Of a stretch of DNA of 64,000 bases, positions 22,540 through 35,061 are shown piece after piece. How positions within the stretch are numbered: the first letter of the stretch is position 1; every line of letters starts with the position of its first letter. The notes beneath the pieces were generated by a model. It worked only from the letters and a program-made list of their open reading frames with translations, searched no databases and was not told where the DNA came from. The DNA comes from Chrysopilus asiliformis (Eukaryota > Arthropoda > Insecta > Diptera > Rhagionidae). A program made the position numbers and the translations under genes. Where the stretch lies: contig OZ035960.1 of assembly GCA_964034945.1 (NCBI GenBank), positions 109,926,324-109,990,323 on the forward strand, given 5' to 3'.

Positions 22540-22960
22540 TTGTGTAGGTTCCCCAAACAAGACTGTCCTTGTTTTTAGAATAATTAAGAAATGTGCGACG
22601 CAGGTGAAATTTTTTAAACAGAATGCGGCGCATTGACTTGAATCGCGAGCTACACAGTCCCAAGAGAAAATTAACTTAATTTTTTCATGCTCTTCACATT
22701 TAATAAATATTCGCAACAAAAATTGTAAAAATACCAAAAAGCGGAAATGCGCCGCAGGTCAAATCTTATGAGATACATGCATCCTAGGAGGAAATTTGGT
22801 CACAAAATGCGCCGCAGGGAAAAAAGTAATTCGCAGCCGAAGTAGAGTATGTTATCCTTATTTATTAATCGTTTTTTTCACATTTGAAAATCTGGGACAA
22901 AATTTGGGACAACATGTCTGAATCCGGGACTGTTTTTGACATTCCGGGACGTACGATCAC
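22540..22960. repeat. Dispersed repeat with spaced TGCGCCGCA motifs (copy 2)
   Basis: Three TGCGGCGCA/TGCGCCGCA motifs, then a GGGACA-rich end (GGGACAAAATTTGGGACAAC...CATTCCGGGACG). The end also occurs near 48,530-48,580, which groups the copies into one family. Non-coding. Confidence 0.5.
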
Positions 22961-23090
22961 AGTACCCAAGCAACATTTGTGTTAACTATGACGATAGGGG
23001 TTGACATATTCCTTAAAAAATCGTTTATAATAAATCCGAAATTGAAAAAGCGTTTAAGTATTATTTTAATTTATGAGAATAAACATTAAA

Positions 23091-23573
23091 AAGGCTACAA
23101 TTGCCAGAGGCCAATCCTCAAAAACTCTATATGAGGACAGATGAAATGCTTTTTTAACCCCATTTATATGGAGAGGAAGGGGGGAGGGGAAGGAGTGGTC
23201 CGATTGGATTTTGATTGATGGAAAAGTTATGTAAAATCCTATTACATTTTACCTTTATTTATTTTTTCCAATACGACTCAAAGTTTTTGAGAAAATTGTA
23301 AAAAAATTGTTTGTGTGTATTGGGGAGGGGAAGGAACGGTCCGATTTTGCCTGTTCAAGACGACAAACGCAACTATACAACATTTCAAGTCTCTAGCTCA
23401 ATCCTTTCAAAAGTTATGGTGTTCAAGAACAGACAGACGGACGGACATGCAGACATCAAAATCTTTTGTCACCCCCAACATCCTGGTGTATTTAATTTTG
23501 TATTTGACGATTGGTTCAATTCGTCACAAACGTTATACGAAATCTAATATACAGATATATGATGTAGAGTAAA
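23091..23573 (-). mobile_element. Helentron-like INE, family B (copy B3)
   Basis: It runs from GCTACAATTGCCAGAGGCC through CCGATTGGATTTTGATTG, TTTCAAGTCTCTAGCTCAATC, a short ACAGACAGACGGACGGACATG and a degraded GATGTAGAGTA subterminal repeat. Nearly full length. Confidence 0.75.
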
Positions 23574-25847
23574 AAATAATTACCCCCTGTTTGTTTCCGA
23601 TGAAATTGAATAAGAAGATTTTGATAACTAGAAATACACGTAGATAAAGTATCTATTGTTACACACTAAAAGTAATTATCCCAAAATGCAATCTTGATTA
23701 TTAGACAGAGGGTTTTACGTTTTTTTTGTATTGTTTTTTTTCGTGTCTGTCATATCGTGTTTTGTTTCAGTGAAATCCAGTGACGATGGCATCATAACCG
23801 AACTTAAGATGTTGATGCTAGATCGCAATTATCAATTTTTAAGATTAACCGATTAAGTCGAAACATCCATTAACGGCCTTGCACAATTCTTCACAATTCA
23901 ACTAAGCAACAATCATTTCCATAGGTGTGGAGCAAGCCGGTTATGATTTACTATGAAGAGCTTTGTTGATTACTCCACAACAATCGAAAAAAAAACACAT
24001 CGTACGTACCTCCAAAAACTTTGTACCCAAAAAATTATCCCACTCTCTGCCCCCGTTTATTCCCCTTTGAGACATGCAAAGAGTTTTGGTGGCGATTGAA
24101 AACCACGGGATTCAGGTGGGAAAAAAAATTCTGTTTTCAACTGTGAGTAATTATTTCCTTCTTGTGAGAAAAATCTTTTTATATAACTTAGCTTAAAGTT
24201 GGTGGATAGACAGATAAATAGAAAAGTAGGTAGGTAAATTCAAAAGAAGCTTCATCTCAGATACATCATGATGGACTTGAGACAACTCAGCCGATTAAAT
24301 TCATTTTTTTCTTAATATGCTTCCTATTTACCATCCTCTCCCTTTGCGGATCTGCCCCTTGTTTTTTTAGATTTACCCCCACTTGTTTTTCAGATTAACA
24401 TATGCTTGGTGTGGTGCGGAGTTTTAAAGATGTACATTTTTTTTGACAGGTGCACAATGTTTTTGAGATGTACTCAAAATCCATCATTGGTAAAGACGGG
24501 GCCAAGTTGAGACGATAAGGCGGGTACGGTGAGGTAATACTACAAAATCGCATTTACAACCAATCATGATTGTTGCACATATGTATGTACATACGAATAT
24601 CCGATAAATATTAAAATCTATCTATCTATTAGAATTTATTTTTACACATATTTACACTGACTTTACGAGACAATGACAAACTTTTATCGTGGGCATCAAC
24701 CAAAAAACTATAATTACATGTTTTGCTTGTTGAACACGGCAATCATGGAAAAAAATCTTTGTCAGAATTTAAAAATGATGAAAAAAAAAATTGAATTTGA
24801 AATAATAGGAAAAAAGAGTATCTAAAAAACAAAATTAAAATACAAAATAGACATTCAAAAAATGATTTTTTTAGTATAATATATATTGTCTGTTTGGCTA
24901 GACAGATGAAAACAACAACAAGTATTTTGTCAGGCTAGGCTATAAGCGGAGGGTTTGAGGCGGGATCCAACGCAAAGCCAGTTTATCTGTAAATCTATCT
25001 ACCTGTCTGTAAATCTAACTAACTATCTTTTTATCTATGGATATATATTTTATCTGTCTGTCTGTCTGTATGTAAGTTTTATATCTCTTGGTACGCTTGA
25101 ATAGTTTTACAAATGAGTGTCAGATTTATTTCATTTTATTTCAGATATTATTTTTTTTTAATTTCGGGTTGTTAAAAAAAATTGTGTGTTTAACTTGCAT
25201 AGAAATTAAAACACGATTATCGCAGTAGAGATGATGTAATAAATTTTTTTTTTGTATGTGAATTTGTAAGGTTAATGAATGCATTTGTTCCAGCATCTTG
25301 TTAAGCTTAATGGTTCTGAAAATTACTTTTGAAAAATTGTTGCTACTTGGAGGTTCTAATATCTAACATGTGATGGGGTAAACTGGTAGAACTACTTTTA
25401 ATTTAAATTTACAGAGTTTAGGGGAATTTTGAATTCTTGGAAGGGTTCTGGAAGATCGTTTCTGTGGGTAGTTACCTTTTGAAGTGTTTAGAGAATTCTG
25501 AAAAAGAAATTTAAATTTTGCAAAAACAAAATTTTAGCGATGTTTTCTTTTTAGAAACAGTACATCAAAAGTGGTTAAAACAAATAATATTATTTTACCT
25601 CAAAAAATAACATAAAAAAATTGTGGAGATTTCAGTTTTAAATCTTCTCTACAAAAGCTTAAACGCGATTTTGTATTTTTTTTCGATTATTTCGGATAAT
25701 TTTTTCCTAATTTTTTCCTGATTTTTTTCTGATCTTGATGAGGTTGACTGGTGTGTTTTGTCTGTTTGTAAACGGTTATACAATATCCTACGAAACGTCG
25801 AAATCCGCATTAAAATCCATTCACAGATTGCGAAGGTGGTAGGAGAG
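23574..25847. other. Unannotated intron
   Basis: AT-rich; only short CTAT and CTGT simple repeats near 24,617 and 25,055. Nothing else recognised. Confidence 0.5.
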
Positions 25848-25995
25848 GGAACAAGGAAAGGGAACAAGGAGAGGGAACAAGGAGAGGGAACAAGGAGAGG
25901 GAACAAGGAGAGGAAACAAGGAGAGGGAACAAGGAGAGGGAACAAGGAAAGGGAACAAGGAGAGGGAACAAGGAAAAGGAACAAGGAGAGGAGAG
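25848..25995. repeat. Tandem array, 13-bp unit GGAACAAGGAGAG
   Basis: About 11 units with minor changes (GGAAAG). A 13-bp unit without stop triplets keeps several frames open on both strands, which explains the four overlapping 70-110 codon frames here. Confidence 0.95.
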
Positions 25996-26099
25996 AAAGA
26001 GTTTTCGGTCATAAAATAGAAACATTTGGGGTCCACAAAGAACCCCGAGTTTTAGACGCCATATAAAACATATCAGTTGTGATCAACACAAAACTTTCC

Positions 26100-26960
26100 T
26101 CTGCAAAATTTTGATTTATTTTTTTTAAATATTTCAAAAATATAATATCTTGAGAACCGTTAAAGATACGTAAAAACCGTTAAGAGTAAAAGAGGCAGGA
26201 AATTTTATTTTCTTTTAATTTGGTAATATGAATTTTTTCACAAAAGCGCATAGCTTCTGAGAAATTGCCAAAAAACTTAATTTTTTGCAAATATTTTAAG
26301 TGCCATTTGAGGCATTTGAGATATAAAAAAATCGTCAAATTAAAAACCTGTAGAAAATTTTATGTCCTTTAAATTTTGTTATATTCAATTTTTCCCAAAA
26401 GCTCATAGTTTTCGAAAATTTTTCAAAATAAAAATTTTCTATTTCAAGTCGCTAGCTCAACGCGTTTTCGAGTTATTTAAAGGTGCCGCTCCACATGAGA
26501 GTAAATCCTGGCGAGAACCTCTCGATAGCAGCTCTCGATAGCAGCTACTCGCAAATGGAAACGTGTCTGAGAGTCGCTCGCAGAAACTCGCAAAAACTCG
26601 CGCGCTAGTTTCTGCGAGGTGTCAAAAGTGATTCTACTCTCTAGTCGACAAGCACCCACTGAACTCTCGGGAAGATTCTCGCCAGATAAGATCGGCGTTT
26701 GAATTGCGCTAGTAGCTCTCGAGAACTCGCCAAAGAAAGATGTCAAAAAAATCAAGATATTGGTCTTGAAAAGAGAAAAATCGCCGAAATTAACTCTCAA
26801 ATGGACAACCTCCTGCGAGTAACTCTCTAGAGTTTTTGAAAGTTACTCGCGTATTTACTCTAATGTGGAGCGGCACCTTAATATACGCAAAATGGGCAGA
26901 CTACTGCGAATATAAAGGCATATTAGCAGTAGCAAAAATTTGCCGATTAAAATGATCACA
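26100..26960. repeat. Family C-like repeat split by a TTAA MITE
   Basis: AAGCGCATAGCTTCTGAG, TTTCAAGTCGCTAGCTCAAC and GCGTTTTCGAGTTATTTAA resemble 38,440-38,690 (CGCGTTCTCGGGTTATTTAAG) and 57,568-57,605. The copy continues after the MITE as TTAATATACGC. Confidence 0.5.
26481..26877. mobile_element. TTAA-flanked MITE with GGTGCCGCTCCACAT ends
   Basis: Terminal repeats of about 26 bp with one mismatch. TTAA is at 26,477-26,480 and 26,878-26,881. The related sequence at 38,665 (GGGTTATTTAAGATAC) represents the uninterrupted target, confirming a TTAA duplication. Target choice is piggyBac-like, but the end sequence is not a typical piggyBac CCY. CTCGATAGCAG is duplicated inside. Confidence 0.85.
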
Positions 26961-27934
26961 TTTATTTGTTTATTTGTTTCAGGTTATAATTGCAAGCCAT
27001 TAAACAAATATCTCTTTTTACAATTCATCATTACACTATAAAGATTGTTAACCAAAATAAAGAAATATCTCGATTAAAATAAGATGTCATCTGAAAGGTG
27101 ACTTACAATCACTTTGGACTTTTTCTTTTACGTTTGCGTTAAAAAAAAACTCTTTCCCGTCTCCAGATTTTGTATATTTAGGTTCTTTCGAACTGCAATT
27201 CAAAAAATACTTTCTAAGTGAAAGAATTTTATCTTTTCGATATTGCTGAAATTCTGCCAGCAGCAGCCTCTGGATATTTGGTGATAGTACGAGTATCTTA
27301 AGCTACACCGGATATATAAAGTGCTCTTAAAGTTTTCCTCTTTTAACATTTTAGTGTATTTCACAAAATATGTATGTGCACGGCACGCTACGAACAAAAA
27401 AAAACTTAAGTGCAGAATGATTTTTTTTTCTGGAAATTTGTGGTAATAAAGTGTATCGCGGCATTGCATAGCGATAGTATAAGGCACAAAAATTACAAGA
27501 GTGTATCTGGACTTAATGAGCCATGGGCCAAAGTGGACGAAATAAATTTTTATGACTTACTCGTTTCCTGGTAAAGTGCGTCTTTTAACATGTCGACAGC
27601 GACAATACATTTTTTTTCAAGATACTTGCCTTCCTTAAATGAACAGGTGAGACTTTTTTTTACCTTTCGTTTTAGACATATTTTTCCCTATATATGGTTT
27701 ACTGTGACTGACAAAAGATTTCCTTCTTAAAGAGATTTTACGGTTCACTAAACAAAGTAATAAAGAATGGTTTTAAAAAAAAATTAATGAGATCACTGGC
27801 ATTGATTGCAATCTATTTTTTAGGGAAAAGCGATCAATTTCGATCGTGGGAATAATCGGGTTTTGCAAACGGCGCGAAAATTCTTAGGATTTCGTCTGTT
27901 GTTAGTAGAAGTTAGTTGCGTGGGGTTCTAATTT

Positions 27935-28236
27935 TTATACTCTATATGAGAAACATATTAGGAGTATATTAGATTTAGTATACCGGGTGTGAGGCATGGA
28001 ATACATCGTCGGACACAAAAGTACACCAGGGTGTTTGAGATGACAAAAGATTTTGAGTTCCCTATGTCCGTCCATCTGTTTGTTCGTGAACACCAAACCT
28101 TTCGAAAGAATTGAGCTAGAGACTTGAAATTGTACAGTTTCGATTCACGTAAATAGCCGGGGTAAGTTCTTGAACGAGCAAAATCGGACCATTCCTTCCC
28201 CGTATTTTTTGTATTTTTGTTTTGCATTTGGTGCCC
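27935..28236 (+). mobile_element. Helentron-like INE, family B (copy B4), truncated
   Basis: It starts TTATACTCTATATGAG and has CGTCGGACACAAAAGT, CTATGTCCGTCCATC and GAGCTAGAGACTTGAAATT. It stops where the element at 28,239 begins. Confidence 0.7.
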
Positions 28237-28238
28237 TT

Positions 28239-28559
28239 TAATACGTTGAGTGCTACGTGCCCACCGGTGGTCATTCTTTGCGTGCTTACGAGCGGGTATT
28301 CCTTGAGTGGCATTCTGGGACCAACATTTTTTAATTTTTTTTATTGATTTATTGCAAGTACTACCAATTTCAAGTAAAATATGTTTACATCCTGGGACCA
28401 AACTTAATATTTCTCAAAGCTAAATATATGTAAAAGGTTCCCACTGGTGGTCACGATGTATCGAAATGAAACAAGTAGTGTGTCCACGGGTGGTCACGTT
28501 GCCCAACCATCGACATCCAATAATGCCCACCGGTGGTCACTTTACGCTCAAAGTATTGC
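28239..28559. mobile_element. Probable MITE with four CCACCGGTGGTCA palindromes
   Basis: The left end TAATACGTTGAGTGC is matched by the inverse at the right (CTCAAAGTATTG). CCACCGGTGGTCA or close variants occur near 28,260, 28,440, 28,485 and 28,528. A CCCTTTAA start is reminiscent of piggyBac-type MITEs, but the borders are not resolved. Confidence 0.5.
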
Positions 28560-29697
28560 AATATTTAGTTTCCGAACAACGGCTGTTCGCAATTCGCCAC
28601 ACATTTGGGGGTCTGTGGTTTGATATCCACATATTTGTGAAAAAAAAATGAAAAAGCGGGACGAGGTAAGATAAACAGGGGGATGGGGGGTTGAAAAGGG
28701 GAAATTTTGCGTCAGGTATTTTATGGGCAGCCTTTATGGAAGAGTTTTTTTACGTGCAGTTATTAAAATCCTCTCATCGAAAAAATTTTGTTTGAAATGC
28801 TACTCGAATTGCAATTTAAAATCCTAAAATATTTGCATTACAAAAGAAAGCATTTTTTGGATATTATCAGAAAAAAAACATAATCTAAAAGACTCTCTCT
28901 CTTGTCTATTCAAACGATTTTTTTTTCTTCATTTAGCTAATGTTCGTTGCTGGTTATCTATACATTTGCGGACGTAATTCGTGGTGAGATGTTAATTAAA
29001 CTTTTTGACATTTACTGTTCCACAAATATCAAGTATTTACTGGCAAAAAGCTGAAACTTTCGCATCTTTAATGCAAAGTATGCGTTAAACGGCATACATA
29101 TAGATAGATAGAGGGCGTATAATAAAAATGTGCTAAAATTTTCACTCTCACTTCATAATCATAAAAGTTTACCCTATATATTTGTGTCATATATCAGTTA
29201 CTCAATATTTTGCTCGTTTTACTACTAAAAAAGGTTTCTTCTTCTTTTATGTTTAAGAGCTTCTAAGAAAAGGCCCGATTTTCGCACACATTCGACTGTT
29301 GAGCGGACGTCAAACCTCAAAATTCAATTCAATGGGCCTATTTATACAAAAAGTTCCAATCCAACATAAAACTCCCAATTCGATAGGCCAAAAGTTGATC
29401 CACATTTTATTGCATGTGTAGTGGGGTATTCGACACTCTTTTTTTTCGTTTATTAGAAGTTCGGTTTTTGGACTAAATGTCAGATTTTTTAAGAACTTGT
29501 TTTTGAGGACTCCTTGAATACTCTTCTCTATTTTTATGGGATTTTTATTCGAATTGATTTTTCCTATAAATAGAAGGATAGTTGAGTGAGGGGTTTTTGT
29601 CTAAGGTGTGATCCCATACGGATTTGGATTTGAATTTACTAATGATTCAGTTTATTACTAGCGAAATTCTTTAATAAAGATATCCTGGGGCCCTATC
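28560..29697. other. Unannotated intron
   Basis: No recognised feature. The stretch 29,831-31,027 also has none beyond a poly(A) run of about 32 at 30,179-30,210. Confidence 0.5.
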
Positions 29698-29830
29698 GTC
29701 GAATGTTATACGAGTGGTTTGGATCGTAAATTTAATGTTATTGTTAGTGTTTTCTTTTTTATTATAAACAACAGTATTAAATTTTCGATCACAGTATTAA
29801 ACACTAGTATCGTATTCGGCGATAGGGCCC
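29698..29830. mobile_element. 133-bp PIF/Harbinger-like MITE, CTG duplication
   Basis: The ends GGGCCCTATCGTCGAAT and, reversed, GGGCCCTATCGCCGAAT continue with mismatches to about 29 bp. CTG is duplicated on both sides, fitting the CWG target of PIF/Harbinger. Confidence 0.8.
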
Positions 29831-30176
29831 CTGCTTGTTGGTGGAGTGACTAGAAATCAGTAAATTGCGAAACCAATAGTCATTGGCGTAAGTGCAAACG
29901 TTTGCCTCCCCTCTTCCCTCCTACCAGTAATTTTTTTGTAGGCAACCTCAAAATCAAAGTCATTTTGAAAAATTCTCTCGGCAACCGAAAAAAGCCCACC
30001 TCGTACACTTTCTAGCAACTGCGAGTGGTTTTATTATTTACGCAAGTAAGGTTTTTGTCAACCGTGATGTTGGTGGTAAGGATTTGCTTATTGCGGATTC
30101 AAAAAGATTTAATCCTTCGTTTGCGTGATGGGATGTGAAATTCCCCGTCACAGTAACAAAGTAGGTACTAAATTTT

Positions 30177-30213
<37 letters not shown>

Positions 30214-31029
30214 TGAGCTACATTAATGAAATTTTATATACATATTTGGCCATTCCTTGGGTAAATCCCGTTCCCTTTTGGTGAAATTTCATTCACCAGA
30301 AGTGGCCAAAATGACGGCGTTTTAAATCTTCGTTTCTGTGGTGGGGTATGTCATACGGTTCTATTTCGACAACAGAATTACTTTTGTTAAAAAAATGTCA
30401 CAAAAAATGTCCAAAATTAATAAAAATCATTGCTAAAAAACACCTAGTCTAGCTACTGCCTTAAACTGGATTATTTTCACAAACACCACAAAAGAATATA
30501 CTGCACTTTGCAGTTGATGTGTGTGCGCTCAACAAACATTAAGTGTGACAGGTTCTGTCCACAGGTAAATTCTACCTGAGATCTCGTATTACGAGAAAAG
30601 ATTAAGAGGTTTTTATGTGATTTTCTGTAAAGGTAAATTTTAAAAGAAGTTTAGTCAGGTTCGTAAAAATCCATGATGAAGAAAAAAAATTAAACAAAAC
30701 GAAAATGAGAAAGAAGTAAAGGTCTGTTTACGTAATCAAGAAATGTTTGATAATCGCACAAGAAATGTAGAGTATTTCCGTCTATCTCTTTCTGGGGCAT
30801 TTAAATTTTTGGTAGTAGGCCTTTTTAATAATCATCGGTAATTGTGTTGAAAGAGGTTATGTGAATAAATTTAAGAATTGAATGGACCAGAAAAAGTTAA
30901 AAGTATGCATTCGCAATGGGGGAGACTAATTTTATTGTAACGATTGTGAGGGAAATTTTATGTATTTTGTATAGTTGTTTTTTTGGTTTTCAAGTTTTAA
31001 TTTCATTAATTTTATGAATATATATTGTA

Positions 31030-31623
31030 AAGGGTCTTTCAATAAGGACATAACAATTTTGTATTTTAATAAAAACGCACCCTAAAACTTTCTTTTTATG
31101 ATCTGGCAATGCTAAAACGTCAGTCAAGATTTACATTTTTATCATGGTGAAATTCACGAACGAGCAACGTTTGGAAATTATTAAAACTTACTACCGAAAT
31201 TCTGAGTCCGATGAAATGATAATGAAAATGATGAAATGAAATGATGAATGAAATGATGAATGAAATGATGGTCCGGTCGAATGGCCACCTCGCTCATGCT
31301 ATTTAACGCCGTTGGATTTCTTTTTATGGGGTTATGTTAAGTCGTTGGTTTATGCCAACAAGCCAACAACGTAAGAGGAGCTCAGGAACAATATCGAACG
31401 CGAAATTGCCAACGTTCCGGCCGATATGTGTGAAAGAGTGGTGGAAAATTGGCTCCAAAGAATCAATCTGCAAACGTGCTCGCGGTGGCCAAATGAACGA
31501 CATCGAATTTCATACTTAAATGTAACATGTCCACTACACCTGGAATAAATTTCAGCCCGATATCTCAATTATTCTGTGTTTTATTTAAATACAAAATTGT
31601 TATGTCCTTATGGAAAGACCCGA
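31030..31623 (+). mobile_element. mariner/Tc1-type element, internally deleted
   Basis: Terminal repeats GGGTCTTTCAATAAGGACAT and, reversed, GGGTCTTTCCATAAGGACAT extend about 35 bp. TA lies just outside both ends. It carries a broken transposase (next entry). Confidence 0.85.
31144..31518 (+). pseudogene. mariner/Tc1-type transposase relic
   Basis: The N-terminal piece starts MVKFTNEQRLEIIKTYYRN (31,144 onward). It then runs into a short ATGATGAATGAA repeat where the middle is deleted. The C-terminal piece reads EWPPRSCYLTPLDFFLWGYV, followed by an in-frame TAA (about 31,372) and a tail with MCERVVENWLQRI. The segment around LTPLDFFLWG is the familiar region next to the last catalytic acid of this superfamily. 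The catalytic core is missing and the gene is dead. Confidence 0.85.
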
Positions 31624-31792
31624 TAGTATACTAAAAATTTTTTTTTTTTGCTGTGTATTGCTAAAAGTGGTTTGCGGGCTTTATGATTTAATTTGAAGTA
31701 CGTTGGTTTAAAACAAATACAGGCTCCGAAGTAGCACGTATTCTATTTAAGTGGCCTTTATTTCCGAAATGAGGAATTATAGCTACTGGTTT

Positions 31793-32553
31793 AGGGCCCT
31801 TACTGATGTATTGCTTAGGAGCAGAGCTGGGCAAAATACTCAATACTCAAGTATCAGTACCAGTATATGGTAATGATACTTTTAACCGCATTTCAGTATC
31901 AGTACAAAAAGTACTGGTACTGAGATTTCAGTACTAGTAAATTTTGTACTGGTATTGCTCTGACTGAGGAGTACAAAAATACCAACATCGGTACTGGTAC
32001 GAAAACTCCAGTACCAGTACTATGTACTTGAAAAATGTCAGTACTTTCGCGAAAAATACTTGAAAAAATTCCAGTACTTTTGTAAAAGTACTTGAAAAAA
32101 TTCCAGTACTTTTGCAAAAGTACTTGAAAAAGTATAAAAAGTACTGGTACTGCAAAACTCAAAACCAGTACAAAAAGTACTGGTACTGCAAAAACCAATA
32201 CCAGTACAAAAAGTACTGGTATTGCAAAAAACCAGTACAAAAATACAAATATTGTAAAAAACCAGTACCAGTACTTTTTGTACTGGGACTGGATCCGTGC
32301 ATCGATTACAAGTACTTCAAGTACTGGTACTGATCGTGCAGTACCAATACTTAAGGTATTGATACTGGTGGCAAGCCCAGTACAAGTATCTATGTACTGG
32401 TACTGCTCGTGTACTGCAGTATCAAATGTACTGAAGTATGCCCAGCTCTGCTTAGGAGGCTCTTTCTCAACAGAGAAACAGAGAAAGGGCCTCAACAGAG
32501 AAAGGGCCTCAACAGAGAAAGGGCCTCATGGGCAATACATCAGTAAGGGTCCT
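31793..32553. mobile_element. Palindromic MITE with AGGRCCCTTACTGATGTATT ends, split by a hAT element
   Basis: The left end (31,793-31,812) and right end (32,530-32,553) are inverted copies. GCTCTTTCTCAACAGAG is repeated in the right arm as three 17-bp tandem units (32,480-32,527). It is interrupted by the hAT element at 31,822-32,450; without it the element would be about 125 bp. Confidence 0.75.
31822..32450. mobile_element. hAT MITE, 629 bp, duplication CTTAGGAG, GTACTGG-rich
   Basis: The ends CAGAGCTGGGC are inverted copies. The perfect 8-bp duplication CTTAGGAG is at 31,814-31,821 and 32,451-32,458. The interior is almost wholly degenerate AGTACTGGTACTG repeats in both orientations. The 198-codon minus-strand frame (FVLVL/YWY-rich) is a product of those repeats. 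Confidence 0.95.
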
Positions 32554-34139
32554 AAAACCTTTACGCGATCGCCACATTTTTAGGAAAGGTTGCGATGTTC
32601 GCGATTAGCGCAATGCTCCAAATGTATAAAAAAAATTCTGGTTATCATAAAAACTTTTAGGAAAAAAATAAAATTCTTCGCCAAGTTCATCACTAACTCT
32701 ATAAGTAATTAAAAAATTTGAAAAGATTTCCGGGTAGAACCAGACTGATCACAGTTGCAAGTGAATAATTTTAATTGATAAGATTTTATCTCACTGGTAG
32801 GTACATCAATTCAAATAATTAAAATCGAATTAGGTAAAACCAATCCCTGAAACTCTGCTACGTAAAAATCATTAGACTAGAAAAACATTCCTGATAACAC
32901 GAATTTACATTGAAAAAAAAAACTTTTTTCGTGTCTCTCTTTTTTTTGTGGCAAGATCAAAAAAAACGGTGATTTTTAATAAAGATCCAAATAATCGTTG
33001 AATTAATAAGCTAATCAAATCTCGTCAAATATTTTCCAGGTTAAAGACCTATCCCAACATTTTTCGTAGTTTCTACTTTGGAAATTCCATCAGAAATTCT
33101 ATTCAATCTGAATGGGTCATAATTTCATCGTACGGAGAATAGAAAAAATAAAAATAAAATTGAAAAAAAATAAACGATTTTAATGATATTTAGGTGCAAA
33201 TATTATGAAGAAATTTACATATGACCTTCTCAGTGGATCCACCTAAAAAACTGACCATTTTCCGATTCATCGATGACGATAATAATGGAAAAATAATTCA
33301 TGTAACGTAAGCGTCATAAAAAGATATTTTATATAGAATTTAAAAAAATGATGCCTTCCTAAGATAAATACAAAAAAAAATCAATAAAATATGAAATGAA
33401 AAAAAGAAACCTATATCGGTCGGTGATATTTCATGATAAGTCGCCAAAATCATAAAACTCCAACTGTTCTGATCGGTTAAATAAAAATAATCGTGTGTCA
33501 ACCAGTTTTTATTTATTACAGTTTTTATTTGTCTGTTTTGGCAAGCCTTTAATATCTATAGAAAACCACCTGATATGCCAATGATTTGACTTGGCTCTGA
33601 TTGACTAACTATAGTTACCATAGAATATACTCTGAGCAACAAAAAAAAAAACTGTTCGATACCTTAGCCAGCACCTGTACCATAAAATATTCATCTCGGT
33701 GGCCGGGCCGAGCCTGGTGGGCCACAGTGGGTTAACGTAAAATACATTCACCGCGTCGAGGCGCAACTTCTCATATTTCCGGTCATAATTCAGTTAAGAT
33801 CTTGTCATAAAATCAACAAAATGCCTGAATTTCTTAATGTCGATGCCGTATCGAAGTAAAATCCGGTCAATGGATTTTGTTGGATTTATTTCAAATAAAA
33901 ATCCTCTAAATCAAGTTATTTCATATTCGTGTGAGGTGAAAAAATAAATCCAGCGCAAAAAACGGTCACTTCATAAGAAAATCGAAAACTTTCGTTCAAC
34001 ATTTAAATATGATCGATAAATAAATAGAAAAAAAAACATATATTTCGCTCAGGTGAAATACGTTAATTCAATAAAAAACCCCAATTTTATTCTCGCAAAA
34101 AAAATCGTTTGGTCGTCGTTCATTGCCGCAAATTGTATA
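32554..34139. other. Unannotated intron, AT-rich
   Basis: No coding or mobile element recognised. The stretch 34,416-35,058 is similar. Confidence 0.5.
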
Positions 34140-34415
34140 CACGGTAAAAAATTTAAGGATTTTTATGAACAAATTTTTGTCAATCAATGTCTTTTACACC
34201 AAATTTATATCAACTCGCATGATTTTATCAATGTTTCGTGTAAAATATCAAAACTCCAACTTCTTTTTTATCAAATTTACACCCAACATTTACCAAATTT
34301 TCACATTTGATACCAAATGTCGATAAAAACATGCTAGTTGATACGAATTTGGTGTAAAAGATCTTGATAAACAAAAATTTATTCATATATAAATCCTTAA
34401 ATTTTTTTTACCGTG
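34140..34415. mobile_element. 276-bp MITE with CACGGTAAAAAA ends, TA flanks
   Basis: Arms of about 90 bp (CACGGTAAAAAATTTAAGGA, ..TTTTACACCAAATT..) are inverted copies with some divergence. TA lies on both sides. Confidence 0.85.
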
Positions 34416-35061
34416 TATCTTTTCCCATAATTATGAGAGTTAAAAACTTCTTACAACTTGAAATGACGACACTTTTTTTGCAACACAATTCGTACAAAAG
34501 TTGACAAAGTGTGCTGCTTATTTTGATCATTTCAAATTTATGCAAAGTATATATTACTAATAACCGAGATCAAAATGAATGTGCACATTATTAAAGATTT
34601 GCATTTGGAATGAAAATATCGGCCGCAATGTGGATGAATCTTTAATTTCTGCCGTCGTTTTTGGATTGATTATTTTTAGCATATTTTATTGGATTTCAAT
34701 CCGGGAAGTGGTATTTTGTGCAGTTTTCATAAAATTCTTCTAATAATGCGAGTATAATCTATCGGAGGATGGAGTTAGTGGCTGACTCTTTTATAAACTA
34801 GTGAAAATATTTGAATTTCTAAATTGGATTTTTGAAAGCTGGTCCGGAACGTGTCCAAAATTAGTCATGGAGAAATAATACACAATTGAATACAGTGTTA
34901 CGATTATCGAGTTTTTTTTATATATAAACGAATCTGTGAAGAAAGTATTTACTGGACGCGCAATTCTACGATGCAGCGATATAAGTTCGCAGCTTCGTAC
35001 ATCTGATAGAATTTTTTCTTTAGAGTAACAATATTGCGCAGACTAACAGCCAGAGGTTTCC

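Noticed and set aside
25649..26066. Four overlapping frames of 71-111 codons on both strands
   Set aside because: Product of the 13-bp tandem repeat, which has no stop triplets in several frames.
31899..32495. 198-codon minus-strand frame
   Set aside because: Translation of GTACTGG repeats within a hAT MITE; crosses the element border.
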